Assembly: GCA_048493715.1 (NCBI GenBank)
Contig: JBGDCZ010000015.1
Location: 1-63,007 of the forward strand
Direction of reading: 5' to 3'
DNA: 63,007 nt
From: Arsenophonus sp048493715
GTDB taxonomy: Bacteria; Pseudomonadota; Gammaproteobacteria; Enterobacterales; Enterobacteriaceae
Shown here: positions 26,557 to 36,306 of the stretch, piece by piece
Position numbering within the stretch: the first letter of the stretch is position 1
Layout: each line of letters begins with the position of its first letter
Notes under the pieces: generated by a model
Told to the model about the DNA's origin: nothing
Databases searched by the model: none
What the model saw: only the letters and a program-made list of their open reading frames with translations
Translations under genes and position numbers: made by a program

Positions 26557-27464
26557 ATGTGGTCTGAGTATTCTCTTGAAGTGATTGATGCCGTTGAGAG
26601 AACAGGCAGCTTTAGTGCTGCTGCTACTGAATGACATAGAGTTCCTTCAGTGGTAAGTTATACTGTAAAATAACTGGAAGAGTGGCTGGCTGTTCCCTTA
26701 TTTGAACGACGTTATAGTGATGTTGTGCTTACTCATGCAGGCAGGTTTTTTGTTAAAAATGCGCGCAATATTATTAAAACAATGCGTGAAACACGCCATC
26801 AGTGTCAACAAATCGCCAATGACTGGCATGGACAATTTAGCATTGCTATCGATAGTATTGTTAAGCCACAAAGAGTATTGCAATTAATATTAGATTTTTA
26901 TCGTCATTTTACTGATATTGAACTCTTTATTCACCAGTAAGTGTATAATGGTGTATGGGAGGCGCTGGTTGATGGTCGAGTAGATATTGCGATCGGGGCA
27001 ACTCACGCGTCACCTATTGGGGATCGATATAGTTTTCGTGGTATGGGATTTATGCCCTGGTCTTGTGTTGCCAGTATCGATCATCCTTTAGCCCAGATTA
27101 GCGTGCTAATTAGCGATCAACAATTACGTAATTATCCAAGTTTATGTTTAGAAGATACCTTTCGTTACTTGCTCAAGCGAGTCACTTAGGCATTAGATAA
27201 CCAAAAACGACTTATCGTACCTAATTGGGAAAGTGGTTTAGCCTGCTTGAAAAATGGATTATGTTTAGGATTTGCGCCAAAACATCGGGTAGGGCAACTT
27301 TGCTAAAAAAATGAATTAAAAATTTTGCAAATAATTAAGCAACTGCTACCTGATGTCCTTGTTGTGTTATATGGAATGAAGAAAAGTGTTCCCTAACTTT
27401 GAATTGGCTACTGGATTATTTAGGCGATAGTCAAACTCTTAATACCGAGTGGCTAACTGATTGA
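26557..27464 (+). pseudogene. ydhB: LysR-type regulator YdhB, broken by in-frame stops
   Basis: The frame starts MWSEYSLEVIDAVERTGSFS AAA at 26557 and can be read to DYLGDSQTLNTEWLTD near 27464. In-frame stops fall at positions where E. coli YdhB has L, Q (TVRQLEEW), E (QEVFNG) and W (ITWLLDN). Preserved blocks are ARNIIKTMRETRHQCQQIAN, DGRVDIAIGATHASPIGDRY and CLKNGLCLGFAPKH. The HTH and effector domain are both interrupted. It is divergent from ydhC, its presumed target, which is also dead. Confidence 0.92.
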
Positions 27465-27483
27465 TAGCGCTTAAATTAATACT

Positions 27484-28509
27484 TCATCTGCGATAGTCAA
27501 TAAACGGACCATCGGCAACTGAGCGCCGTTCGATAAGTTCTGGATGTATTTCTATGGCTTGCGTATCTTTTCGTTTGTTAATAATGCGATCAAGTAGCAT
27601 GGAAAAAGCCATCTGACCTAAGTGTTCTTTCGGTTGGTGAATAGTGGTTAAGGCCGGTGTAAGAAAACGTGCATTACGCACATTGTCATAGCCAATAATA
27701 GATATATCTTGAGGTACCCTAATTCCCAACTCATTTGCTGCACAGATAGCACCCATTGCCATAATATCACCACCACAAAAAATGGCGCTAGGTCTTTGTT
27801 GGTGATTTAAAATTTGTTTCATAGCGTCATAGCCGGAGCCAGGTTCAAAATCAGCTTCGACAATCCATTCGTTATTTAGCTTAATGTTAGCTTCAGTCAT
27901 AGCATTAAGAAAACCTTGTAGTCGGCCGCTACCAGTATTGTGTTTTAATGGCCCACAGATAATCCCTAAATCACGATGTCCTCGTTCGATAAGATAACGT
28001 CCGGCCAGATAGCCACCATAAACCGCATTATCGATGATGACATCGGTAAAATCACCATGAGCTTGCCGCCAATCCATAACAACCATTGGAATATTACGGT
28101 ATTTTTCTAACATCTGCAGTAGTTGTTTTGGATATTCTGAGCACATAACCAGTAAACCATCGATCCGTTTTTGCGCTAACATTTGTAAATAGGCTTGTTG
28201 TTTATTTAAATTTTTATGCGAATTGCAAAGGATCAGGGTATATCCTTGACTAAAACAGTTGTTTTCTATTGATTCAATCACTTCCGCAAAGTAAGGGGCT
28301 TCATTAGATGTGGCCAGTAAACCAATGGATTTAGTATGGTTAACTTTCAAACTACGAGCGACTGCACTGGGAGAATAATTAAGTGTTTTAATAGCCGCCA
28401 AAACGATGGTTTTGGTCTCTTCGGCGACAAAACGGGTTTTATTAATTACATGAGATACGGTAGTAGTTGAAACACCTGCCAGTTTTGCCACATCCTTAAT
28501 TGTTGCCAT
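27484..28509 (-). CDS. purR: Purine repressor PurR (LacI family)
   Basis: PurR with hypoxanthine or guanine represses purine synthesis genes. The 341 residues equal the E. coli length. Residues 1-50 form the LacI helix-turn-helix (MATIKDVAKLAGVSTTTVSH VINKT) and hinge helix (SPSAVARSLKVNHTKSIGLL). The periplasmic-binding-type core follows, with EAPYFAEVIESIENNCFSQG, VVMDWRQ, GYLAGRYLIERGHRDLGIIC and DISIIGYDNVRNARFLTPAL. No damage. Its stop is 20 bp from the end of dead ydhB; the gene order is as in E. coli. Confidence 0.95.
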   Translation of the reverse strand: MATIKDVAKLAGVSTTTVSHVINKTRFVAEETKTIVLAAIKTLNYSPSAVARSLKVNHTKSIGLLATSNEAPYFAEVIESIENNCFSQGYTLILCNSHKNLNKQQAYLQMLAQKRIDGLLVMCSEYPKQLLQMLEKYRNIPMVVMDWRQAHGDFTDVIIDNAVYGGYLAGRYLIERGHRDLGIICGPLKHNTGSGRLQGFLNAMTEANIKLNNEWIVEADFEPGSGYDAMKQILNHQQRPSAIFCGGDIMAMGAICAANELGIRVPQDISIIGYDNVRNARFLTPALTTIHQPKEHLGQMAFSMLLDRIINKRKDTQAIEIHPELIERRSVADGPFIDYRR

Positions 28510-28764
28510 GATTAGAAAGACTCCTGACCTATTCTCAATTCCATTGGTATTCTTTAAAAATTATTGTCATTGATTGATAACTGACAATTAAGTTACCGGT
28601 AAACAAATCATTTTGTCTGATTTGTGATAAAAACAAAAATGTTAATCAATATTTGCTAGATGATATAATAGAAAATAGCTTTTATTGTTGTATGATATCA
28701 TGACATTGAATTATTTTTTATTACCGAATTTAACAATAGCCAATGACAAGGGTAAGGTGAAATT

Positions 28765-28848
28765 ATGGATACCGATTTTAAATATGGTTTATGTACCGCA
28801 GTGGTTGCATTGTTAATGATCGTATCTTTTGTTTCTTTTATTTTTTGA
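28765..28848 (+). CDS. ynhF: Small membrane protein YnhF-like, 27 aa
   Basis: ATG at 28765 with an AAGGTG box seven bases upstream. The product starts MDTDFKYGLCTAVVALLMIV and is one hydrophobic helix with a short charged N terminus. E. coli YnhF (29 residues, start MSTDLKFSLVTTIIVLGLIV) has the same pattern and also lies beside purR. It is an inner-membrane miniprotein of unknown function. The identification rests on the start, length and position. Confidence 0.7.
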   Translation: MDTDFKYGLCTAVVALLMIVSFVSFIF

Positions 28849-28916
28849 TCGTTATTTTGACTTAGGCGTTTTTTATCATTGAGACGATGCTATTTTGCCT
28901 AATAATTATAGCGTAA

Positions 28917-28947
28917 CCTGCAAGCTGCCTAAATTGGCAGCCTTGCG
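28917..28947. repeat. Imperfect hairpin between ynhF and argS
   Basis: GCAAGCTGCC and GGCAGCCTTGC can pair around TAAATT with one bulge. It lies just beyond the argS stop (28963) but has no T-run on either side, so it is a weak or rho-assisted end signal at best. Confidence 0.4.
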
Positions 28948-28962
28948 GATAAGCGGCGGCAG

Positions 28963-30693
28963 TTACATCCTTTCTACCGTTTCAATTCCTAGTGTATCTA
29001 AACCAATTTTTAAGGTTTTTTGGGTTAACAACGCCAGTTTTAGTCGGCTCTCTTTAACGGCGTTATTTTCTGCATTTAAAATCGGACAATGTTCATAAAA
29101 ACTAGAAAATAAACCAGCCAGGTCATATAAATAAGCGCACATAATATGCGGTAAACCTTCGCAAGCAACGGTTAATATTGTTTCTTCAAATTGTAATAAA
29201 CGCGTAGCCAATGCTTGTTCATACTGATTTGTTAAAATTACCGGCAGGGATAGTTCGGTTGGATTAATGTTGGCGCGTTTAAAAATGGAGGCTACGCGGG
29301 TATAGGCATATTGCATATAAGGTGCGGTATTACCCTCAAAAGCTAACATATTGCACCAGTCAAAGATGTAATTAGTGGTACGATTTTTAGATAGATCCGC
29401 ATATTTTACCGCACCGATACCGACTGCATGAATAATCGATGGTAATTCATTTTCGGGTATAGCTGGATTTTTCTGGCGAATAAGATGAGCAGCCCGTTCA
29501 ATCGCTTCATCAAGCAAATCCGCTAGTCGGATCGTTCCTCCGGCACGGGTTTTAAAAGGTTTGCCATCTTTGCCTAGCATCATGCCAAACATATGATGTT
29601 CTAGGGTCATTGAGTCGGGAATATAGCCGGCTTTACGTACAATCGCCCATGCTTGCATCAGGTGTTGATGTTGGCGTGAATCTATATAATATAATATGCG
29701 ATCAGCATGTAGTATTTCATGGCGATATTTTGCGCAAGCAATATCGGTCGTTGTATAGAGATAGCCACCATCTTTTTTCTGGATGATCACCCCCATTGGA
29801 TCACCATCTTTATTTTTAAATTCGTCAAGATAGACAACGATAGCACCATCACTTTCAACGGCTAATCCTTTAGCTATTAAATCAGCAACGATAGCAGGTA
29901 ACATATTATTATATAAGCTTTCACCCATCACATCATTTTCCGTCAGGGTGACATTTAAACGATTATAGGTTTGTTGATTTTGTGCCATAGTAATATCAAC
30001 TAATTTGCACCACATTTTACGACAATATTCATCACCAGATTGCAGTTTAACTACATAATTACGCGCAAGTTGAGCAAAGTTTTCATCTTCATCATAATGT
30101 TTTTTAGCTTCACAATAAAAAGTTTCCAGATCGGCTAAAGCCATATCGGTAGCGTTTTCTTGCTGAACTTTTTCCAGGTACGCAATTAACATACCAAACT
30201 GGGTACCCCAATCGCCGATATGATTGGCTCGTATCACTTTGTGACCTAAAAATTCTAATGTGCGAGCGATGGCATCGCCAATGATGGTGGAACGTAGGTG
30301 ACCAACATGCATCTGTTTTGCGACATTGGGTGCAGAATAGTCAATAACAACTGTTTGTGGTGTAACGGCGGTGATCGCTAATTTTTCATGTTGCAGACTA
30401 AGTTCAATATGTTTGGCTAGCCATTGCTTATCGAGAAAAATATTAATAAAGCCAGGTCCTGCTATTTCTACTTTACTGGCAATATCTTCCAACTTGAGCA
30501 GAGGCAGCATTTTTTCAGCCAATTGACGGGGAGGAATACCTATTTTCTTAGCCACTGACATAACACCATTCGCTTGGTAATCGCCAAATTGGGCTTTGGT
30601 CGAAGGACGTATGTGCGCTTCACTATCTGTAGGAGCCCCTGCGGCGATTAATGCATTACTAATTTTTTCTGAAAGAAGAGCCTGAATATTCAC
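28963..30693 (-). CDS. argS: Arginyl-tRNA synthetase
   Basis: Class I aminoacyl-tRNA synthetase charging tRNA-Arg. The 576 residues match E. coli ArgS (577). The N-terminal Add1 domain starts MNIQALLSEKISNALIAAGA. The HIGH motif appears as HVGH in SAPNVAKQMHVGHLRSTIIG, followed by HIGDWGTQFGMLIAYLEK. As usual in ArgS, no clear KMSKS is present; the GKDGKPFKTRAGGTI stretch takes its place. The C-terminal DALR anticodon domain ends ...GLDTLGIETVERM. Intact. Divergent from cutC. Confidence 0.97.
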   Translation of the reverse strand: MNIQALLSEKISNALIAAGAPTDSEAHIRPSTKAQFGDYQANGVMSVAKKIGIPPRQLAEKMLPLLKLEDIASKVEIAGPGFINIFLDKQWLAKHIELSLQHEKLAITAVTPQTVVIDYSAPNVAKQMHVGHLRSTIIGDAIARTLEFLGHKVIRANHIGDWGTQFGMLIAYLEKVQQENATDMALADLETFYCEAKKHYDEDENFAQLARNYVVKLQSGDEYCRKMWCKLVDITMAQNQQTYNRLNVTLTENDVMGESLYNNMLPAIVADLIAKGLAVESDGAIVVYLDEFKNKDGDPMGVIIQKKDGGYLYTTTDIACAKYRHEILHADRILYYIDSRQHQHLMQAWAIVRKAGYIPDSMTLEHHMFGMMLGKDGKPFKTRAGGTIRLADLLDEAIERAAHLIRQKNPAIPENELPSIIHAVGIGAVKYADLSKNRTTNYIFDWCNMLAFEGNTAPYMQYAYTRVASIFKRANINPTELSLPVILTNQYEQALATRLLQFEETILTVACEGLPHIMCAYLYDLAGLFSSFYEHCPILNAENNAVKESRLKLALLTQKTLKIGLDTLGIETVERM

Positions 30694-31218
30694 CTGATTA
30701 CCTTATATGATGAAGATAGCTGTTGTGTCCGACGAATAATATACAGCTATGAGGGTCGTGATAAAAATAGCCGAGTTTATACCATAATTAACTATTCACA
30801 TGCTACTAATCAACTATTTGATCGATAACTTTATTGTTAATAATCAATATTAGATATGTTCACTTTTATATTATCTCACTACATGACAACAGAAGTTTTT
30901 TATTTATCTAACTTTAAAAAGTGCGTTCTGTTTAAAATTGCAATTTTGATTAGAAATATTAATTTAAAAAATAGGCTATGTTAAGTCTCTTTATTTTATA
31001 GATTAAAAATTATCTTCATGAAAAGTTCAAAATATATTGAATTTTTGTTATTAAAAATTGGTAATGTTTTATAATAAAATATTATCCTTTTTCATTAAAA
31101 TTAATTACTTGTAGTAATTACTGTTTGAAAAAACGGGATTTTATTTGCAGAATAGTAAGCTTATTAATTGATAATTAAAAAATAGAAATAACAATAATTA
31201 ATCAGAGGTGGCAGTATT
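30694..31218. other. AT-rich intergenic region between argS and cutC
   Basis: It must hold the divergent promoters of argS and cutC. A GAGGTG ribosome-binding site precedes cutC at about 31204. No further gene, RNA or repeat is seen. Confidence 0.5.
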
Positions 31219-31977
31219 ATGATAACTCTTGAAATTTGCTGCTATGGGGCTAAATGTGCCCTAATTGCGCAAAAATTTGGCGCTGATCGTATTGAACTCT
31301 GTTCCAGTCCTGCTGAAGGCGGATTAACGCCTAGTTATGGTTGTTTAAAACAGACCATAAATACAGTAACAATTCCGGTTCATCCAATTGTACGCCCTAG
31401 AGGAGGGGATTTTTGTTACAGTGATAGTGATTTTAACACTATCAAATATGATATTGAATTTATCAGAGAATTAGGATTTCCAGGGGTAGTTTATGGGGTA
31501 TTAAACAGAGAGGGACATATTGATATGCCGCGCATGCGGATTTTGAAAGCACTATCTGGTGGTATGGCGGTCACTTTTCATCGTGCTTTTGATATGTGCA
31601 TTAGTCCAGAGCAGGCTTATTTACAACTTACTGAGCTTGGTGTTGCGCGCATATTAACCTCAGGTCAGCAGCAGAATGCTGAATTAGGTTTACCCCTATT
31701 GAAAAAATTAAATGCATTATCTCGTCAAACTGCAAATGGACCCATTATCATGGCCGGCTCTGGAGTGAAATTATCAAATTTACAGAAATTCATCGATGCG
31801 GGTTTACCAGAGATACATACTTCTGCCGGAAAAGTGATGTCATCGACAATGAACTACCGTAAAGCAGGAGTGACGATGAGTTCTAATATGGAGATGGATG
31901 AATTTACCCATTACTGTATCGATAGTGATATGGTGGAAGCAATGAGGAATTTATTAACTATTGTTAATTATGATTGA
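31219..31977 (+). CDS. cutC: CutC family protein (copper homeostasis)
   Basis: TIM-barrel protein linked to copper tolerance; its biochemical role is unsettled. The 252-residue product begins MITLEICCYGAKCALIAQKF and carries GADRIELCSSPAEGGLTPSY, VHPIVRPRGGDFCYSD, VTFHRAFDMCISPEQAYLQL, GVARILTSGQQQNAELGLPL and IMAGSGVKLSNL, all family blocks. Length is close to E. coli CutC (248). In E. coli it lies between cmoB and argS, as here. Intact. Confidence 0.94.
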   Translation: MITLEICCYGAKCALIAQKFGADRIELCSSPAEGGLTPSYGCLKQTINTVTIPVHPIVRPRGGDFCYSDSDFNTIKYDIEFIRELGFPGVVYGVLNREGHIDMPRMRILKALSGGMAVTFHRAFDMCISPEQAYLQLTELGVARILTSGQQQNAELGLPLLKKLNALSRQTANGPIIMAGSGVKLSNLQKFIDAGLPEIHTSAGKVMSSTMNYRKAGVTMSSNMEMDEFTHYCIDSDMVEAMRNLLTIVNYD

Positions 31978-32017
31978 TAATAAGTCTAGCAAATGACGGT
32001 ATTGGATACCGTCATAT

Positions 32018-32989
32018 TTACTTTTTTTTGGCAACCAAAGTAGCGCGTAAAGGAGCTGGATAACCTTCAACGGTCAATTGATTGTTATTTGGATCAAGAA
32101 AATCTGCTAATGATTTAGTTGCCATCCAGGCAGTTTTCCGTTGTTCTTGGGTGGTTGTTGCTGTTTGATTAACAATATGCACATCACAGAAACCACATTT
32201 TTGCAGCCAGATTTTGAGCATTTTAGCTGATGGAATAAAGTAGACATTACGCATCTGAGCGTAACGTTTATTAGGTATTAAGCATTGCTTTTCATCACCC
32301 TCGATGACTAAACTCTCTAATACCAGTTCACCACCGGAAACTAATTGATTTTTTAGTTGATAAAGATGCTCTAATGGTGAGCGGCGATGATAAAGTACCC
32401 CCATTGAGAATACCATATCAAAGGCGGCTAGGGTAGGAAGTTGCTCAATGCCTAATGGTAATAGATGTGCTCGTTGATCATTACCGATTAATTTGCGTAC
32501 TGCTTCAAATTGACATAGAAATAGCTGAGTAGGATCAATACCGATTACAGATTTTGCCCCTTCACCAACCATTCGCCACATGTGATAACCATTACCGCAT
32601 CCGACATCGAGTATCAGTTTATCTGTTAGTAGTGAAAGATAAGGTAGTATACGTTGCCATTTCCAATCCGAACGCCATTCGCTATCAATGTTAATATCGT
32701 ATAGGGAAAACGGACCTTTCCGCCAGGGCATTAAACTAGTTAACAGCTGTTTGATCCGTTGCTTGTCTTTTGAACAAAGAGGATGCTTATTCTTAGCGAT
32801 CACAGCGGTTTTTAGATCTAGTTGGCTAGGTGTCATTGTAGGTAAATTTTGTACTATTTTTTGCCAACCTTTGAATTGCCCATGTTGGCTGTTTTTTTTC
32901 CATTGTTCAATTTGGCCTGGTAGTGTTTTTAACCAGTGATTAAGTGGCCCGACAGCGATTTGTTGATAAAAATGTGCAAAGTCTATCAT
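32018..32989 (-). CDS. cmoB: tRNA U34 carboxymethyltransferase CmoB
   Basis: CmoB transfers the carboxymethyl group of carboxy-SAM to 5-hydroxyuridine 34 of tRNA. The start at 32989 (MIDFAHFYQQIAVGPLNHWL) gives 323 residues, the E. coli length. An upstream in-frame start at 33043 would lie inside cmoA. Conserved: MPWRKGPFSLYDINIDSEWR SDWKW, ILDVGCGNGYHMWRMVGEGA, GIDPTQLFLCQFEAVRKL and FSMGVLYHRRSP. The ATG overlaps the cmoA TGA by one base, so translation is coupled. Confidence 0.97.
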   Translation of the reverse strand: MIDFAHFYQQIAVGPLNHWLKTLPGQIEQWKKNSQHGQFKGWQKIVQNLPTMTPSQLDLKTAVIAKNKHPLCSKDKQRIKQLLTSLMPWRKGPFSLYDINIDSEWRSDWKWQRILPYLSLLTDKLILDVGCGNGYHMWRMVGEGAKSVIGIDPTQLFLCQFEAVRKLIGNDQRAHLLPLGIEQLPTLAAFDMVFSMGVLYHRRSPLEHLYQLKNQLVSGGELVLESLVIEGDEKQCLIPNKRYAQMRNVYFIPSAKMLKIWLQKCGFCDVHIVNQTATTTQEQRKTAWMATKSLADFLDPNNNQLTVEGYPAPLRATLVAKKK

Positions 32990-33744
32990 CAATCTAAATC
33001 CTTGATAGCTAGCAATGAACCGAAATTGAAACACTGAAACCATAAATCACAATGATTAAAACCTGCTGTTAGTAAACGGGATTTATGTTTGTTAATCGAA
33101 TCAGTTAACATTACATTTTCCAACATATTTCGTTTTTGACTTATCTCCAGTTCACTATAGCCATTGGCGCGTTTGAAATCGTAATGCATATTAAACAGTA
33201 AATGATCAATTTTTTTGTCGCTAAAATTAAATTTTTCTGATAGCACTAAGACACCACCTGGATTAAGTCCTTGGTAGATACGGTTAATTAATTTTTGACG
33301 AACGGCAGGGTCGATAAATTGTAGGGTAAAATTTAATACCACCATTGAGGCATTTTGGATCTCGATATTGAGAATATCATCTTTGATGATTTCAACAGGT
33401 GTATCCATTTTATAATCATAAACATATCGCCGACAACACTCAATCATTGCGGCTGAATTATCAACAGCAATTATTTTACAATTTTCAGTGTTGATATTAC
33501 TCCGGATTGATGATGTCGCTGCACCTAAAGAACAGCCGAGATCGTAAATAATACTATTGGGGGTGACAAAACGTGACGCGAGCATGCCAATCATGGTAAT
33601 AATATTTGCATAACCAGGAACTGAACGTTTGATCATATCAGGAAAAACTTCGGCAACTTTTTCATCAAATTGCCAATCACCTAAGTTTGTAATAGCAGTA
33701 GCAAACAAAGTGTCTTTCTGTTTATTTGAAATTTGGTTGGACAT
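32989..33744 (-). CDS. cmoA: Carboxy-S-adenosyl-L-methionine synthase CmoA
   Basis: CmoA makes carboxy-SAM from SAM and prephenate, the donor used by CmoB. The product of 251 residues includes DEKVAEVFPDMIKRSVPGYA, IIYDLGCSLGAATSSIRSNI, IIAVDNSAAMIECCRRYV, MVVLNFTLQFIDP and VLSEKFNFSDKKIDHLLFNM. This agrees with E. coli CmoA (247). First gene of a cmoAB operon with a one-base overlap. Intact. Confidence 0.97.
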   Translation of the reverse strand: MSNQISNKQKDTLFATAITNLGDWQFDEKVAEVFPDMIKRSVPGYANIITMIGMLASRFVTPNSIIYDLGCSLGAATSSIRSNINTENCKIIAVDNSAAMIECCRRYVYDYKMDTPVEIIKDDILNIEIQNASMVVLNFTLQFIDPAVRQKLINRIYQGLNPGGVLVLSEKFNFSDKKIDHLLFNMHYDFKRANGYSELEISQKRNMLENVMLTDSINKHKSRLLTAGFNHCDLWFQCFNFGSLLAIKDLD

Positions 33745-33874
33745 AACCTGTAGATCAATTAAATAGCAAACGGTGATTTATTCTAACAGATTTTATGTTA
33801 GTACATAAAATAAATTAAATATCATTAACATGGCAAACCACTAGCTATGACCATGTTAATGCAATAGCATTGTA

Positions 33875-34267
33875 TCAAAGATCAAACGAGAAAATTTGTA
33901 TACAGGGTAAATAATAAATGTTAACCAGGATCATCAAAATCATAGAATTAAAGGTTGTTATTCGGCTAAAATGGCGCCAGGTATATTCTCTATGTTTTAG
34001 GCCAAAGTAATGCAGAATTCTGGCGGTGATAAAAATTAGCCCGCAAAGATGAATAGCCCAAACCGGTGCGCCATTCATCTCCATCATTAATAATAACAAC
34101 ATAGAGATAGGGATATATTCCATCGCATTACCCTGGACGCGGATTGTTGTTTGTAATTCATAAAAACTACTATCACCATATTGGTATTGAGTTCTAAGTT
34201 TAATCACTTCCACAGATATTTTAAGCAATATTAAAGCGTTAAATACGATGTACAGAGAACTAACCAT
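33875..34267 (-). CDS. yecN: MAPEG-family membrane protein YecN
   Basis: Inner-membrane protein of unknown function. The start at 34267 (MVSSLYIVFNALILLKISVE) gives 130 residues like E. coli YecN (131). The upstream in-frame start at 34339 adds 24 residues without homologue. Four hydrophobic segments; diagnostic ELQTTIRVQGNAMEYIPISM and MEMNGAPVWAIHLCGLIF, ARILHYFG. It stands between cmoA and aspS as in E. coli, where yecD and yecE also occur; those are absent here. Confidence 0.92.
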   Translation of the reverse strand: MVSSLYIVFNALILLKISVEVIKLRTQYQYGDSSFYELQTTIRVQGNAMEYIPISMLLLLMMEMNGAPVWAIHLCGLIFITARILHYFGLKHREYTWRHFSRITTFNSMILMILVNIYYLPCIQIFSFDL

Positions 34268-34537
34268 TTTTTTCCCCAATTTTTCTAAGCAAAACAGCGA
34301 AATAATGATACGTCTCAAAGCTGCTGCAACTGTTACCATAAATTATAGTATTTAAATTAAAAAAAAGCTTTACTAGTGCAAAAATGGTAAAAGTTATCTT
34401 TCCAATATGGTTTGGCATACTTATTTCTCAATAGAAATTTCTGTATAATAGCAATATTTTTGATTGCGTTTAAATATACTAAAACTATGAGTGCAAGCGA
34501 CTCTGCAAGTTGAGTATGACGAGTAAAAGGATATCGT

Positions 34538-36301
34538 ATGCGGACAAATTATTGTGGGCAATTAGGCGTTGCTCACGTCGGACAAAAAGTGAGTCTCTGT
34601 GGCTGGGTGAATCGTCAGCGCAATTTAGGTAAATTAATTTTTGTCGATATGAGAGATCGCGAAGGTATAGTTCAGGTGGTATTTGTGCAGGAAAATCACG
34701 CAGAACTTTTTACCCAAGCGGCACAGTTACGCAAAGAATTTTGTATCCAGATCACAGGCTTAGTGCGAAAGCGTGAACAAATTAATCAAGAAATAGCAAC
34801 CGGTGATATTGAAATTGTTGCAGAAGCATTGACGGTTATTAATCGGGCTGAACCGTTGCCAATAGATAGCAATCAACAGAATTCAGAAGAAATGAGATTA
34901 AAATATCGTTATCTTGATTTACGTCGTCCAGTAATGGCAACTCGCTTAAGAGAACGAGCCAAAATTACTAGTTTTGTGCGTCGTTTTATGGATGCTGAAG
35001 GTTTTATCGATATTGAAACACCAATTCTGACGAAAGCAACCCCTGAAGGTGCGCGTGATTATCTGGTTCCAAGCCGTGTGCATAAAGGCGAATTTTATGC
35101 TTTGCCGCAATCACCACAACTTTTTAAGCAATTATTGATGATGTCGGGTTTTGATCGCTATTATCAGATAGTCAAATGTTTTCGTGATGAAGATTTACGT
35201 GCTGATCGTCAACCTGAATTTACTCAGATCGATGTAGAAACCTCTTTTATGACTGGGGAACAAGTTCGTGAAGTCATGGAGCGTTTGATCCGCCAGTTAT
35301 GGCAGGAAAATAAAGGAATTGAGTTAGGTACCTTTCCGGTAATGACATTTTCTGAGGCTATGCAACGTTATGGTTCAGATAAACCAGACTTACGTAATCC
35401 TTTGGAATTAGTTGATATTGCGGATTTGGTTAACTCCGTTGAATTTAAGGTATTTGCTGAGGCGGCCAATGATCCCAAAGGGCGAGTTGTTGCGCTTTGC
35501 GTTCCAGAGGGCACTAAATTAACGCGTAAACAACTGAATGGTTATGGTGACTATGTCGCTATTTATGGTGCAAAAGGCTTAGCCTGGATGAAAGTAAATT
35601 CTGTTGCTGAAGATCAGACAGATATTCAAAGCCCACTAGCTAAATTTTTGCCACAACAGGTCATCGATAATTTGTTAGCTCGTACCCAAGCTAAAGCCGG
35701 TGATATTTTGCTATTTGGTGCTGGTAAACAAAATGTCGTTAATGATGCGATGGGAGCGTTACGGTTAAAAGTCGGGCGTGATTTAGCAATCACGCAAAAT
35801 AACAGCTGGAAACCGTTATGGGTTATTGATTTTCCGATGTTTGAAGAAGATGAAAATGGTGAACTTAATGCTATGCATCATCCATTTACTGCACCGAAAG
35901 ACTTTACCCCTGAACAATTACAAGCAAATCCTCTGGCCGCGGCTGCCAATGCATATGATATGGTAATTAATGGTTATGAAGTTGGTGGTGGCTCGGTGCG
36001 AATTCACCAGAATAAGATGCAACAAGCTGTTTTTGAAATTCTTAATATTAGCAAACAAGATCAACAAGATAAATTTGGTTTCTTTCTAGAAGCATTACAA
36101 TATGGTACGCCACCACATGCCGGTTTAGCATTTGGTTTAGATCGGTTAGTGATGTTATTAACGGCAACAGAAAATATTCGCGATGTTATTGCGTTTCCAA
36201 AAACAACAGCCTCTGCCTGTTTAATGACCGATGCCCCCAATGTGGCTAATCCCGCCGCATTAGCAGAGTTGGCGATAACTGTTGTTGAGAAAGCTAAATA
36301 A
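34538..36301 (+). CDS. aspS: Aspartyl-tRNA synthetase
   Basis: Class IIb synthetase charging tRNA-Asp. 587 residues (E. coli 590). The N-terminal OB fold starts MRTNYCGQLGVAHVGQKVSL and includes LIFVDMRDREGIVQVVF. Then LKYRYLDLRRPVMATRLRER, motif 2 CFRDEDLRADRQPEFTQIDV, the bacterial insertion (GAD) domain, and motif 3 HAGLAFGLDRLVMLL. The signature YEVGGGSVRIH is present. An AAAGGA box precedes the ATG. Followed after 5 bp by nudB. Confidence 0.98.
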   Translation: MRTNYCGQLGVAHVGQKVSLCGWVNRQRNLGKLIFVDMRDREGIVQVVFVQENHAELFTQAAQLRKEFCIQITGLVRKREQINQEIATGDIEIVAEALTVINRAEPLPIDSNQQNSEEMRLKYRYLDLRRPVMATRLRERAKITSFVRRFMDAEGFIDIETPILTKATPEGARDYLVPSRVHKGEFYALPQSPQLFKQLLMMSGFDRYYQIVKCFRDEDLRADRQPEFTQIDVETSFMTGEQVREVMERLIRQLWQENKGIELGTFPVMTFSEAMQRYGSDKPDLRNPLELVDIADLVNSVEFKVFAEAANDPKGRVVALCVPEGTKLTRKQLNGYGDYVAIYGAKGLAWMKVNSVAEDQTDIQSPLAKFLPQQVIDNLLARTQAKAGDILLFGAGKQNVVNDAMGALRLKVGRDLAITQNNSWKPLWVIDFPMFEEDENGELNAMHHPFTAPKDFTPEQLQANPLAAAANAYDMVINGYEVGGGSVRIHQNKMQQAVFEILNISKQDQQDKFGFFLEALQYGTPPHAGLAFGLDRLVMLLTATENIRDVIAFPKTTASACLMTDAPNVANPAALAELAITVVEKAK

Positions 36302-36306
36302 TTACT

